Positions 18,097-26,129 of a stretch of DNA of 64,000 bases are shown here, piece after piece. The notes beneath the pieces are model-generated. The model ran no database searches and was not told the origin of the DNA. It saw only the letters and a list, made by a program, of their open reading frames with translations. Made by a program: the position numbers and the translations under genes. The stretch spans positions 372,001-436,000 of the forward strand of contig NZ_JBKFFP010000002.1 of NCBI RefSeq assembly GCF_046506625.1, given 5' to 3'. Positions within the stretch are counted from its first letter, which is position 1. Every line of letters starts with the position of its first letter. The stretch is from Zhengella sedimenti. Its GTDB lineage: Bacteria > Pseudomonadota > Alphaproteobacteria > Rhizobiales > Rhizobiaceae.

Positions 18097-18762
18097 TCAG
18101 CCGGCGTCGGCGCGCAGGCGGTAGCCCATGCCGCGAACGGTTTCGATCAGGTCAATGCCCATCTTCTTGCGCAAGCGGCCCACGAAAACCTCGATGGTAT
18201 TGGAATCCCGATCGAAATCCTGGTCGTAGAGATGCTCCACCAGTTCGGTCCTGGAAATGACCTTGCCCGGATGGTGCATCAGGTAGGACAGGAGGCGGAA
18301 CTCGTGCGAGGTGAGCTTGAGCGGCTGGCCGTTGACGTCGGCCTTCGAATTGCGGGTATCGAGACGCAACGGACCGCAAGTGATCTCGGAAGAGGCGTGG
18401 CCCGCGGCCCGGCGGATGAGGGCCCGCACCCGCGCCAGCACTTCCTCGATATGGAACGGCTTGGCGACGTAGTCGTCGGCGCCCGCATCGATGCCGGCCA
18501 CCTTGTCGCTCCAGCGGTCGCGGGCGGTCAGGATCAGGACGGGCATCGTGCGGCCTTCGCGCCGCCAGCGCTCGAGGACCGAAAGGCCGTCGAGCTGGGG
18601 AAGGCCAAGGTCCAGCACGACCGCATCATAGGGTTCGGTATCGCCGAGGAAGTGGCCCTCTTCTCCGTCGAACGCGCAATCCGTCACGTATCCGGCCTCC
18701 GCCAGCGCCTCGCAAAGCTGGCGGTTGAGATCGGCGTCATCCTCGACGACCAGTATGCGCAT
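18097..18762 (-). CDS. feuP: Response regulator FeuP (OmpR/PhoP class)
   Basis: A 221-residue regulator. The receiver begins MRILVVEDDADLN, with the phospho-acceptor Asp in AVVLDLGLPQ (about 51) and Lys in YVAKPFH (about 101). The winged helix is at about 125-220, with LTSHEFRLLSYLMHH, ISRTELVEHLYDQ, VFVGRLRKKM and TVRGMGYRL. A strong Shine-Dalgarno GGAGGG precedes the ATG. It lies 76 bp after the feuN-like gene and 16 bp before feuQ, so the three probably form one operon. See feuQ for the basis of the name. Confidence 0.9.
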   Translation of the reverse strand: MRILVVEDDADLNRQLCEALAEAGYVTDCAFDGEEGHFLGDTEPYDAVVLDLGLPQLDGLSVLERWRREGRTMPVLILTARDRWSDKVAGIDAGADDYVAKPFHIEEVLARVRALIRRAAGHASSEITCGPLRLDTRNSKADVNGQPLKLTSHEFRLLSYLMHHPGKVISRTELVEHLYDQDFDRDSNTIEVFVGRLRKKMGIDLIETVRGMGYRLRADAG

Positions 18763-18838
18763 CGATGTCGTCCCTCCTTTCAGGTCCCCGTCATTGTGCC
18801 CGAATTCATCCGGCGATCAATCCGCCGGACCACGAGGC

Positions 18839-19141
18839 CTATTGATAGGGAACGACGACCTCCTGGCGGCTCGGACGCTGGCCGCCGCCGCGCGGCACAA
18901 GGACCACGATGACGCAGACCGACTGTCCGCCACGGGTTTCCTGGGAGGCCTTGGCAAGCTGTCCGCCCTTCTGGGCGGCAACGCGCTGGCCCACGGCATA
19001 ACAGCCGCCGGCCACCGGCATGGCATGGATGGCGGGCCCGGAAGCGGGACGCGGCAGGTTCCAGGCGGCGGCAGGCGAAATGGCGGCGAGGCCCAACGCT
19101 GCGGCGGCAAGAAAGCGGATCGGGGTGCGTTTCTTCATCAT
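18839..19141 (-). CDS. feuN: Small secreted FeuN-like protein, likely modulator of FeuQ
   Basis: A 100-residue protein beginning MMKKRTPIR with a Sec signal peptide (core LAAAALGLAAIS, cleavage near PAAA/W at about residue 26). The mature part is about 74 residues with two cysteines (47 and 76) that could form a disulfide, and a C-terminal strand VCVIVVLVP followed by a basic tail. In Sinorhizobium a small periplasmic protein, FeuN, encoded directly upstream of feuP, restrains FeuQ signalling and is essential. Size, secretion and position match here. I assign it by context and general features, not by a detailed sequence comparison. Either of the adjacent ATGs (19141 or 19138) could be the start. 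Confidence 0.7.
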   Translation of the reverse strand: MMKKRTPIRFLAAAALGLAAISPAAAWNLPRPASGPAIHAMPVAGGCYAVGQRVAAQKGGQLAKASQETRGGQSVCVIVVLVPRGGGQRPSRQEVVVPYQ

Positions 19142-19186
19142 GATGGACGGTATAGCGGCTCTCGTCTGAACGCGACATGAATGGAT

Positions 19187-19233
19187 AGGCCATGGACCGG
19201 CTGTCCGGCAAGGGTCACACCGTTCCATGGCCT
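19187..19233. repeat. 10-bp inverted repeat between the GTA cluster and feuN
   Basis: AGGCCATGGA (19187-19196) and its exact complement TCCATGGCCT (19224-19233), 27 bp apart, lie 10-56 bp past the end of the last GTA-associated gene and 46-92 bp before the feuN start. It may be a terminator without a T-tract or a looped operator for feuN. Confidence 0.45.
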
Positions 19234-19242
19234 TGGACGCGT

Positions 19243-19449
19243 TCAGTCGATCACGGTCTGCGCGGACAGCCTTCCGATGATGGCGGCGAGACCGGACAAT
19301 GCCGTCACGGCCTGCAGGATCGTCTCGGCGAGCGCGGACCCGTCGAGGCCCGCGACGGGAAGTCCCGCCATTCCCGCCACCGCGGTGGCGATGGTGACAA
19401 GGGACGCCCAGATGGTCTTGGACAGGTACCAGGGCTTGGTGTCGTTCAT
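19243..19449 (-). CDS. Holin-like small membrane protein at the GTA 3' end
   Basis: A 68-residue protein with N-terminal KPWYLSKTIWASLV, one clear TM segment (about residues 11-31) and a second weaker hydrophobic helix (about 40-60) ending IIGRLSAQ. The opening and the two-helix layout resemble small phage holin-like proteins. It lies 18 bp after the tail-tip gene and is preceded by a good Shine-Dalgarno (AAAGGAA), so it is probably transcribed with the GTA genes. A role in release is inference; in R. capsulatus the GTA holin and endolysin lie elsewhere in the genome. Confidence 0.65.
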   Translation of the reverse strand: MNDTKPWYLSKTIWASLVTIATAVAGMAGLPVAGLDGSALAETILQAVTALSGLAAIIGRLSAQTVID

Positions 19450-19467
19450 GACTGTGTTCCTTTTTCT

Positions 19468-22400
19468 TCAGGCTTGGGGAATGAGGGAAGGCAAGGCAAA
19501 CGTTGCGGTTGCCGGCAGGCCGTGGCCGGTCAGTCCGCCCGCCTGGCGCACGCCAAGCGAGATCTGCGCCATACCGGCCGACAGCGCATTCGAAACGGAA
19601 CCGGCAGGCCACAGAAACGCCGGTTCGCCGACATCCGCCTGCGCCTGCGGGACTCCCGTCCCGTCCGTCAGGACGACGCGATACGACTCGCGTTCCTCGC
19701 CCAGCGGGACCTCATCCCAGCCGTCGGCGCGCAGGCGTGACCGCCTGATCCACGAAAAGCGGACGCCGCCATCCTCCATCCGCATGGCGCGCAAATGGAC
19801 CGGGCTCAGCGGCATGCGCGCGCGCAAACCACCGGCCCCAGTGATGATAGTCGCGTCGGCGGAAGTGCCGAAACCGACAAGCGCACGGGCGCGCCAGGAC
19901 AGTTCCAGACCGGCTTCCCCTGCGCGCAGGCCGGCAGGCTTCACCGAATCATCGAGCAGGACGGCCGTCGCACCGACGGGCGCACCGGCGCGCATCAAGT
20001 CCTCGGTTCCCGCCTGCCCCCGGATGAGACGCGACAGGCGCCAGACGGCAGGCCGGATTTCCTCGGCATCCTGGTACTGCAGGACTTCCCAACTGCCACC
20101 CTCCACCTGGATGGCAACGGTATTGGCGCCGGCGAACAGTTGCAGGTCCGAAACCGATTCCAGCTCGGCGTCCGGGAAGCCCACTTCGATGAAGGCGGCC
20201 CGTTCGCGTACCGCGCCAAGGCCTGGCGCAAGCGGCGTCACGAGCGAACCGATGGCGGCGGGACGGTCCAACGTGGCGCGCAGGCCGTAGCCGGCATCTT
20301 CGGGCGATGCCTCCAGGAGGTGGGTTCGCCAGGGCCTGGACCAGGCGGCGGCGCAGAACGCATCGCTCTCGCTGGAAAAGATGTCGGCCATCGGCAGGTC
20401 AATGAGGACGATCCGGGGCGCGGCGGGTGTCGCGGCGCGCGGATTCGCAGAAGCCGCAACACCGGCAATGTCAGGCACAGGCGGGGCGGGAATGATCCGC
20501 CGGGCGCGAACCATGTCCGTCATCCCCGCCTCGACTTCCGTAACCAGCCAGATCCGGTCCGGCCGGTCCGCAAAGGCCAGCCGTTGCCCGACCGACAAGC
20601 CGCTGGCCGGGGGAAGCGCAAAGCGGCATTCCTCCCGCCCCTGACGGATGCGGGCCAGCCAGGCGGCCGCCAGCGACCGCGCCGCTCCCTCGTTCAGGAT
20701 GCCCGGATAGGCCATGTTGATTTCCGTGCCGCCCGACGCTTCCTCCGGAAACCGGGTCACCGCGCCTTCGTAGCCGCGAAACGGGTCGCGCCAGGCGAGC
20801 ACCGCCACGGCAGGCACATCCTCGCGCGCGGCGCGGTCGGCCTCCACGGAGGCTTCCCGGTCCGCCTCGATCACATCGGCGACAATGCGCGGCGCCATGG
20901 CGCGGGTCTGGCTGGCAAACACCAGCCTGCCGTCGCGTTCGCTCACCGAAAGCCCGTGCATTGCCACGAGCGGTTCCAGCGCCTCGCGGGCACTGGCTGA
21001 ATTGTCGATCAGAATGCCGGCGGCCATGGCATCGACGGCCTCCACATCGGCGGCAGGCAGGCCATGGCGGGCCAGCACCGCGTTGATCACGTCGCCGATC
21101 CAGACGGCCTCGACGCGTCCGTTCAGCCAGTGGCCGCGCGCCCAGTTGACGCCATCGGCCCACACGCCGCCATCTTGCGGAAAGGCCGGAAACGGCCGCG
21201 TGTCCCATGCCCAGCAATAGAGACGTCCGGTGTCCACCATCGGCTTTCCGGTGACGGGTGAAAGCGGATTGGCCTGCGGACCTACGCTCCAATGGCCGAA
21301 ATGGGCTTCAAGGAAGCGGCGCTGGACCAGATCGTCCCGCCCCCCGGAGGAGAAATGCGGCACCTGGCTTTCCGACGACTTGGCGTCGAGAAAGACATTG
21401 GGCTGGTTGGCGCCCTTGTCGATGGCCGGGCAGCCAAGTTCGGTGAACCAGACAGGCTTCGCGCCGGGTACCCAGGCGCTCCGGATGCCGGTCTCCACGC
21501 CACCGCGCCGCTCGACATGCTCGTTCAGCCACCAGTTGGCGAGATCCTTGTAGCGATAGACCCATGGCTTGCCATGTGCGCCATCGGTGATGCGCGAGCG
21601 GATACGGGCCGAGCGGGCGGCGACATCGGCATAATGCCAGTCATGCCCCTCGCCCGCCGTGATGGCCTCGCGCATTGCCTGGCCGTCCTGCGGCGATTGC
21701 GCGCCGTCGGGATTTGCGCCGTCGAGATCGCTGTCGCGCCAGTCCGACAGGGGCATGTAGTTGTCGATTCCCACCGCATCGATGGCCTCGTCCATCCACA
21801 GGTCATCGAGATGCCAGCAGACATCGCCGGACCCGTCCGCCGGCTGGTGGCCGAAATATTCCGACCAGTCGGCGCCATAGGTGATCTTCGTGCCCGCGCC
21901 CAGGATGGCGCGCACCTCGCGGGCCAGTTCACGCAGGCCGTGGACGAAGGGAAACACGCCCGCATCGTCACGCAGCGATGTCAGGCCGCGCAGTTCGGAG
22001 CCGAGCAGGAACGCATCGACGCCACCCGCCTCGGCGCACAGCCGCGCATAATGCAGGATCATGCGCCGGTAGCCGGCTTCGTTCGCAGCGTCCGGCCAGT
22101 CCGGTGAACCCGCCAGCCGCACCGAATCCGGCCCTTCGCCCCGGCCAAGGAATTCGGCGAGTTCGGCGCGAACGGCGGCGCTGCCATCGGGCGAACCGGG
22201 CTTGCCGGGCGCGGCCGATCCCGTGACGCGTCCGCGCCAGGGAAACGGCGCCTGCCCGTCCCCGCCCCAGGGGTCCGGCAAGCCGTTGCCCGGGGGGATA
22301 TCCATCAGCAGGAACGGATAGAACGCCACCTTCAGCCCGCGCGCGGCAAGATCACGGATGGCGTCGGTCACGGACCTGTCGTCCGGCGTTCCACCATAGG

Positions 22401-23355
22401 CAGCGCGCCCGCCGGCCCGGCTGACAAGGCGGGCCTGTCCGCGGTCGATCCCGGCCACAGACCATGTCCGCCGCACTCCGGGCAGCGTTCTTTCCGTCAC
22501 GCCCGGTTCGATCCGGCAATGACCGGCGCGCAGGTCATCCGCAAACCACGGAACGACGAGCGCCACGTGGCGAAGGCCCGGGCATAGCGCCTGTAATTCA
22601 TCGATCGATGCGGTGAAATCGCTGTCGCCGTGGAGAACATGGCGGTTCAGCGTCTCGCGTTCACCGGGCCTGATATCGCGGATGACCCGCGCCGGGGACA
22701 GGCCGTATTCGGTGGCACCGGGAATGAGCGCAACGGCCTGAATGCGTTGATGGAAATCTCCGGCCGGCGCCAGCACCTCGAATTGCATCTGCGGAACGCG
22801 GTTACCATAACCGTCGAGGGCAAGCCGCTCGAACACGACATAGGCCGTGCCGCGGTAGGCCGGTGCATTGCCAGCGCCCTGCTTGGCCTCGATCAGCGGA
22901 TCGGGGAGCTGGTCCTGCGTGCCATTGAACAGGCGCATCTCGACACGCGCCAGGTCCAGTTCCCGGCCATCGGCCCAGACCCTGCGCACACCGGCAACCG
23001 GCCCGTCGCACAATGCGAAGGCCACATTGGCGAAATAGCTGTATTCGGTGACCTTCGGTCCGCCCTTCAGCCCCTGGCGGCGCGTCGTCCGGCGCTCCTC
23101 GAAGCGTGTGGCCCAGATCATGGTTCCGGACACGCGGGCCGCGCCGAAGACCTGCGGCAGCACGGCGCCCTCTTCCGCCTGGAATGGGCGCATGCCGGTC
23201 ATGCGCGGGCCTTCGTAACGGCGGGTGGACTGGATGACCGCGTTGTCGATGGCGTAGCCGGCCATGGCACCGACAGTGGAGCCGATGGCCGAGCCGACCG
23301 GGCCGAAAAAGCTGCCAAGGAAGGCGCCGGCCGATTGCAACAGGATGGTGGCCAT
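19468..23355 (-). CDS. GTA tail-tip/host-specificity megaprotein (g15), TIM-barrel-like
   Basis: A 1295-residue protein, the largest GTA gene. The N terminus (LGSFFGPVGSAIGSTVGAMAGYAIDNAV) is Gly/Ala-rich and hydrophobic, as in the RcGTA protein that passes into the tail lumen. A TIM-barrel-like glycoside-hydrolase-type domain lies at about 430-760 (for example YGADWSEYFGHQ and DAVGIDNYMPLSDW), followed by a phage tail tip domain with YPGILNE and FALPPASGLSVGQRLAFADRPDRIW. In RcGTA this protein forms the baseplate centre and fibre and is thought to penetrate the recipient envelope. It starts 15 bp after the peptidase gene with AAGGAA upstream. Confidence 0.93.
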   Translation of the reverse strand: MATILLQSAGAFLGSFFGPVGSAIGSTVGAMAGYAIDNAVIQSTRRYEGPRMTGMRPFQAEEGAVLPQVFGAARVSGTMIWATRFEERRTTRRQGLKGGPKVTEYSYFANVAFALCDGPVAGVRRVWADGRELDLARVEMRLFNGTQDQLPDPLIEAKQGAGNAPAYRGTAYVVFERLALDGYGNRVPQMQFEVLAPAGDFHQRIQAVALIPGATEYGLSPARVIRDIRPGERETLNRHVLHGDSDFTASIDELQALCPGLRHVALVVPWFADDLRAGHCRIEPGVTERTLPGVRRTWSVAGIDRGQARLVSRAGGRAAYGGTPDDRSVTDAIRDLAARGLKVAFYPFLLMDIPPGNGLPDPWGGDGQAPFPWRGRVTGSAAPGKPGSPDGSAAVRAELAEFLGRGEGPDSVRLAGSPDWPDAANEAGYRRMILHYARLCAEAGGVDAFLLGSELRGLTSLRDDAGVFPFVHGLRELAREVRAILGAGTKITYGADWSEYFGHQPADGSGDVCWHLDDLWMDEAIDAVGIDNYMPLSDWRDSDLDGANPDGAQSPQDGQAMREAITAGEGHDWHYADVAARSARIRSRITDGAHGKPWVYRYKDLANWWLNEHVERRGGVETGIRSAWVPGAKPVWFTELGCPAIDKGANQPNVFLDAKSSESQVPHFSSGGRDDLVQRRFLEAHFGHWSVGPQANPLSPVTGKPMVDTGRLYCWAWDTRPFPAFPQDGGVWADGVNWARGHWLNGRVEAVWIGDVINAVLARHGLPAADVEAVDAMAAGILIDNSASAREALEPLVAMHGLSVSERDGRLVFASQTRAMAPRIVADVIEADREASVEADRAAREDVPAVAVLAWRDPFRGYEGAVTRFPEEASGGTEINMAYPGILNEGAARSLAAAWLARIRQGREECRFALPPASGLSVGQRLAFADRPDRIWLVTEVEAGMTDMVRARRIIPAPPVPDIAGVAASANPRAATPAAPRIVLIDLPMADIFSSESDAFCAAAWSRPWRTHLLEASPEDAGYGLRATLDRPAAIGSLVTPLAPGLGAVRERAAFIEVGFPDAELESVSDLQLFAGANTVAIQVEGGSWEVLQYQDAEEIRPAVWRLSRLIRGQAGTEDLMRAGAPVGATAVLLDDSVKPAGLRAGEAGLELSWRARALVGFGTSADATIITGAGGLRARMPLSPVHLRAMRMEDGGVRFSWIRRSRLRADGWDEVPLGEERESYRVVLTDGTGVPQAQADVGEPAFLWPAGSVSNALSAGMAQISLGVRQAGGLTGHGLPATATFALPSLIPQA

Positions 23356-23370
23356 GAGTCAGGGTTCCTT

Positions 23371-23817
23371 TCAGGGTGCCGGAAAGGCGAAGGCAGCGGC
23401 GACGCGCCGCCGCCAGCCGGGCACAAGCGCGGATTCCACGGCGCCGGTGCCGGAATAGGCATGGATGAAGCGCCCGTTGTGCGACAGGATGCCGATGTGC
23501 CGTGCCGGCAAGCCCGGCCGCCAGCGAAAGACGAGCAGGTCGCCAGGGAGCGCCGCCGAAAGGGCAAAACCCGGACCGCAAAGACGGGTGGCGCCGTCGA
23601 TCATCGGATCGCTGCTACCGCCGGCAAGCCAGTCCGCCCCATAGGGGCCGGGATCCGGCGTCCCGGTGCCATAGACGCCATGCCAGACGCCGCGCACCAG
23701 GCCGAGGCAATCGCAACCCACGCCCTTCCGGCCGGCCTGATGGCGGTAGGGGGTACCAAGCCAGCTTCTCGCCTCGGCCAGCACCCGTTGGCGAAGATCA
23801 TCGGGCGCGCCGTTCAC
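23371..23817 (-). CDS. GTA NlpC/P60 cell-wall peptidase (g14)
   Basis: A 148-residue NlpC/P60 cysteine peptidase. Catalytic Cys is in GVGCDCLGLVRG (about residue 36), His in HIGILSH (about 106) and the polar partner in FIHAYS. It would cleave peptide crosslinks of the recipient's peptidoglycan during DNA delivery, as a tail-associated enzyme. Its ATG overlaps the g13 stop by 4 bp. Length is typical of GTA versions. Confidence 0.93.
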   Translation of the reverse strand: MNGAPDDLRQRVLAEARSWLGTPYRHQAGRKGVGCDCLGLVRGVWHGVYGTGTPDPGPYGADWLAGGSSDPMIDGATRLCGPGFALSAALPGDLLVFRWRPGLPARHIGILSHNGRFIHAYSGTGAVESALVPGWRRRVAAAFAFPAP

Positions 23818-24704
23818 GGGACCACCGGCTTGCCGTCAAGCGGCAGGTCCTGCGTGACATAGCCGAAGGCGGCATCGTTGCCCGGCATGTGCGGAAACCC
23901 ACGGAAATTGATGCCGTTGCCGAAACGGTCGCGGCAGGTGGCGAAGCGCTTGTCGCAACCGGCGACGAGACGCACGGCCAGCCCGGTTTCCAGCGGCGGC
24001 TCGGGTCGGTCGCCAAGCACCAGCGTGTCTGCCACGCCGTCAGCCTGCTGCGCGCTGATCCGGTAGCGTCGCGGCGGGCCGGCATTGCCATCGGCCGTTT
24101 CCAGCCAGCCATTGACGAGCCAGCCCTCCGGTCCCGACGTCCTCGCCACGCGCAGGGTAAGCGGCGGCACGACCTCCATGATCTGGGCTTCGGCGCTCAT
24201 GCCGGCTGCCGACAGGTTGACGCCGCATGCCCCGTCGCCCAGTTCCGCAGAGCAGGCGCGGCGAAGCACCCGGCTCAGAGGTTTGTCCAGGCTTGCCGAA
24301 AGGCTCTGCAACTCGGCCGTGAAGCGCCCGTCGCGGCGCGTGATCCGTCCGATCACCGTGGTGCGCAGTAAGGCGCGTTGTCCGGGATCGGTCCAGTTGA
24401 CGAGCCATGCCTCGACCTTTGCACCATCATAGAGCCCCGCCTCGATGTCGCGTTCAGTGATCTCGTCATCCGACAGCGCGCCTTCGATCTCCGTGGCATC
24501 GGCGGCAAGGCCGAGGCTCTGCCGGGCTTCGGAGGCTGAAAAGCCGGTGCGCGGGCGGTGCGCAAGTCCGTCGAAGACAAGCGGTTCGTCATGATCGGTG
24601 AAGCCGAGGACCGTTCCATCGACACGGCGAACGCGCCAGCACTGGCACAATGTCGTGGCCTCACCGGCGGCATGGGCGGCCAGGGCCTGGGGGAAATGCG
24701 TCAC
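23814..24704 (-). CDS. GTA baseplate hub protein (g13), DUF2163/BR0599 family
   Basis: A 296-residue protein. DUF2163 fills the N-terminal two-thirds (FTDHDEPLVFDG) and the C-terminal BR0599 domain has the end RFGNGINFRGFPHMPGND. Four cysteines, 151, 160, 250 and 257, have the same pairwise spacings (9 and 7) as the iron-sulfur ligands I recall for the lambda tail-tip protein gpL. I chose the GTG at 24704 because it overlaps the g12 stop as GTGA and the protein begins THFPQALAAH as in relatives; no ATG fits. Confidence 0.9.
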   Translation of the reverse strand: MTHFPQALAAHAAGEATTLCQCWRVRRVDGTVLGFTDHDEPLVFDGLAHRPRTGFSASEARQSLGLAADATEIEGALSDDEITERDIEAGLYDGAKVEAWLVNWTDPGQRALLRTTVIGRITRRDGRFTAELQSLSASLDKPLSRVLRRACSAELGDGACGVNLSAAGMSAEAQIMEVVPPLTLRVARTSGPEGWLVNGWLETADGNAGPPRRYRISAQQADGVADTLVLGDRPEPPLETGLAVRLVAGCDKRFATCRDRFGNGINFRGFPHMPGNDAAFGYVTQDLPLDGKPVVP

Positions 24705-25336
24705 GGGAGCACCTCGACAAGCGGGACGGAGGGGAGTTGGCCGGCCTCGAAGGCCGACAGCGAGAGAACGAGGTGATCGGTGTCGAAACGCACCGGCACG
24801 TCGAAGACGAAGCCGGCGGTGATGCGCACGCCCTCGCCAGGCGCTTCGTTCAGCTTGACCTGCCCGGTCAGGCCATCGACGGCAAAGGCTGTTCCGCCGG
24901 CAAGCGGCACGCCGTCCAGCGCGATCCTGACCGACGCGGCATCTGGCTTGGTTATCGGCCTGCGATAGGCATCCGCGCCCTCGCCATAGGTTTTCACAAG
25001 CTGGAAGACGGTGGCGGTTCCGTCCCCCGTCGCGATCCATTGGTCATCGGCTCTCGGCTCCCGCGCCAGCGGGCAGGATTTCCAGTCAAAGGGATCGCGA
25101 AAGCGGAACGCGTGAAGCGAACCGCGCCGCGCCTCGAAGAAATCTGCCAGCGCTTCCAGATCGGCGAGGCCGCGCAGGCCCGTACCGGCATCGTAGCGGC
25201 GGCGAGCATGCGCACGGCGCTGGTTGCGCCGCTCCTGCCCGCTGGTCAGGCGCACGATCTCGTTCATGCGCTCCGGCCCGCCTGTCGCGCCGAAGCCGAT
25301 GGCGACTGGAAAGCGGACATCGTGAAATGCGTTCAT
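24701..25336 (-). CDS. GTA distal tail protein (g12), DUF2460
   Basis: A 211-residue DUF2460 protein (N terminus MNAFHDVRFPVAIGFGATGG, family core FLEARRGSLHAFRFRDPFDWKS-like at about 70-90). In RcGTA the equivalent forms the distal tail ring between tail tube and hub. Follows the tape measure gene by 10 bp and overlaps g13 by 4 bp. Confidence 0.92.
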   Translation of the reverse strand: MNAFHDVRFPVAIGFGATGGPERMNEIVRLTSGQERRNQRRAHARRRYDAGTGLRGLADLEALADFFEARRGSLHAFRFRDPFDWKSCPLAREPRADDQWIATGDGTATVFQLVKTYGEGADAYRRPITKPDAASVRIALDGVPLAGGTAFAVDGLTGQVKLNEAPGEGVRITAGFVFDVPVRFDTDHLVLSLSAFEAGQLPSVPLVEVLP

Positions 25337-25346
25337 GGCGGTTGCC

Positions 25347-25916
25347 TCACAGGTGACGGGCGCCGCGGCTGACCGCCCGCGCCAGCATGGCGGTCATCTG
25401 CGCCTCGGACTTGCGGAAGGAGGCGGCATCGGTGGCCTGCACGTTGAAGGTCACGTTCACCGCACCGCCACCGCCGCCGGGCGCGGCCACGCCGAGGCTT
25501 CCATCGGAACCGCGTTTCAGGGGCAGGATGGCCTCGGATCCGGCTTCGCCCATCAGCCCCAGACCGGAGCCCATGGGAAAGAAGGTCGGCGCGGCGACGA
25601 CGCCGCCATCGGCGAAGGCGGTGACACGTCCCGGGACCCCGCCGCTGGCGAAGGGCGTGATGCTGCCCGCCAGCGCGCTGAAGGCGGAGGAGATGACGCC
25701 CTGGAGCGGCTTCAGCCCCTGGTCGAGCGCCATGGAGGCAAGGTTTGTCGCCAGCTGGCGCAACACGTCGTCGAGTTCCTTGCCGGAAACGACCGCGCCC
25801 TTGAGCGCGCCCGTCATCTGTGCGCCGAAGCGTTCGGCCAGCTTTTCCATGTCCTTCAGGGCGTTCTGCAATGGCGTGGTGTCGGCTTCCAGCCGTACCG
25901 GGAGGGTGTCCGTCAT
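25347..25916 (-). CDS. GTA tape measure protein (g11)
   Basis: A 189-residue short tape-measure protein. An N-terminal coiled helix (DTTPLQNALKDMEKLAERFG) and a hydrophobic middle (LKPLQGVISSAFSALAGSITPF) are followed by the phage tail motif FASGGVPGRVTAFADGG and the conserved GLMGEAGSEAILPL. It sets tail length and is far shorter than in true siphophages, as expected for a GTA. An alternating Gly-rich linker precedes the C-terminal helix. It follows the chaperone-like gene by 19 bp. Confidence 0.92.
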   Translation of the reverse strand: MTDTLPVRLEADTTPLQNALKDMEKLAERFGAQMTGALKGAVVSGKELDDVLRQLATNLASMALDQGLKPLQGVISSAFSALAGSITPFASGGVPGRVTAFADGGVVAAPTFFPMGSGLGLMGEAGSEAILPLKRGSDGSLGVAAPGGGGGAVNVTFNVQATDAASFRKSEAQMTAMLARAVSRGARHL

Positions 25917-25935
25917 GGCGGATCGAGGTCCTTTC

Positions 25936-26091
25936 TCAGCGATCGGGAAAGCGATGCATCAACGCCTCCAGACCCGCACGCGAACAGGCGCCGCCAGTGC
26001 CGGGCGGTGCCAGGCAGGCGGCCAGTTCACGCGGGGTCATGGCCCAGAAGGCGTCAGGCGGAAGCCGCAGCAGGGTCAGGCCGAGACGCAT
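25936..26091 (-). CDS. Tail assembly chaperone-like small protein (g10.1), start uncertain
   Basis: A 51-residue product from the only canonical in-frame start, ATG at 26091. The sequence MRLGLTLLRLPPDAFWAMTPREL resembles the small phage tail assembly chaperone between g10 and g11 in other GTA clusters, ending LEALMHRFPDR. Relatives usually extend to a Phe-x-Trp motif before this Met, and such residues (FPWAGA) are encoded in frame just upstream, yet no ATG, GTG or TTG lies there. The frame is open back to 26277. A GTA codon at 26133-26131 overlaps the g10 stop as GTAG. See findings. Confidence 0.7.
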   Translation of the reverse strand: MRLGLTLLRLPPDAFWAMTPRELAACLAPPGTGGACSRAGLEALMHRFPDR

Positions 26092-26129
26092 TGCCCCGGC
26101 CCAGGGAAAGGGCCTTGCCCCCTGCCCCG

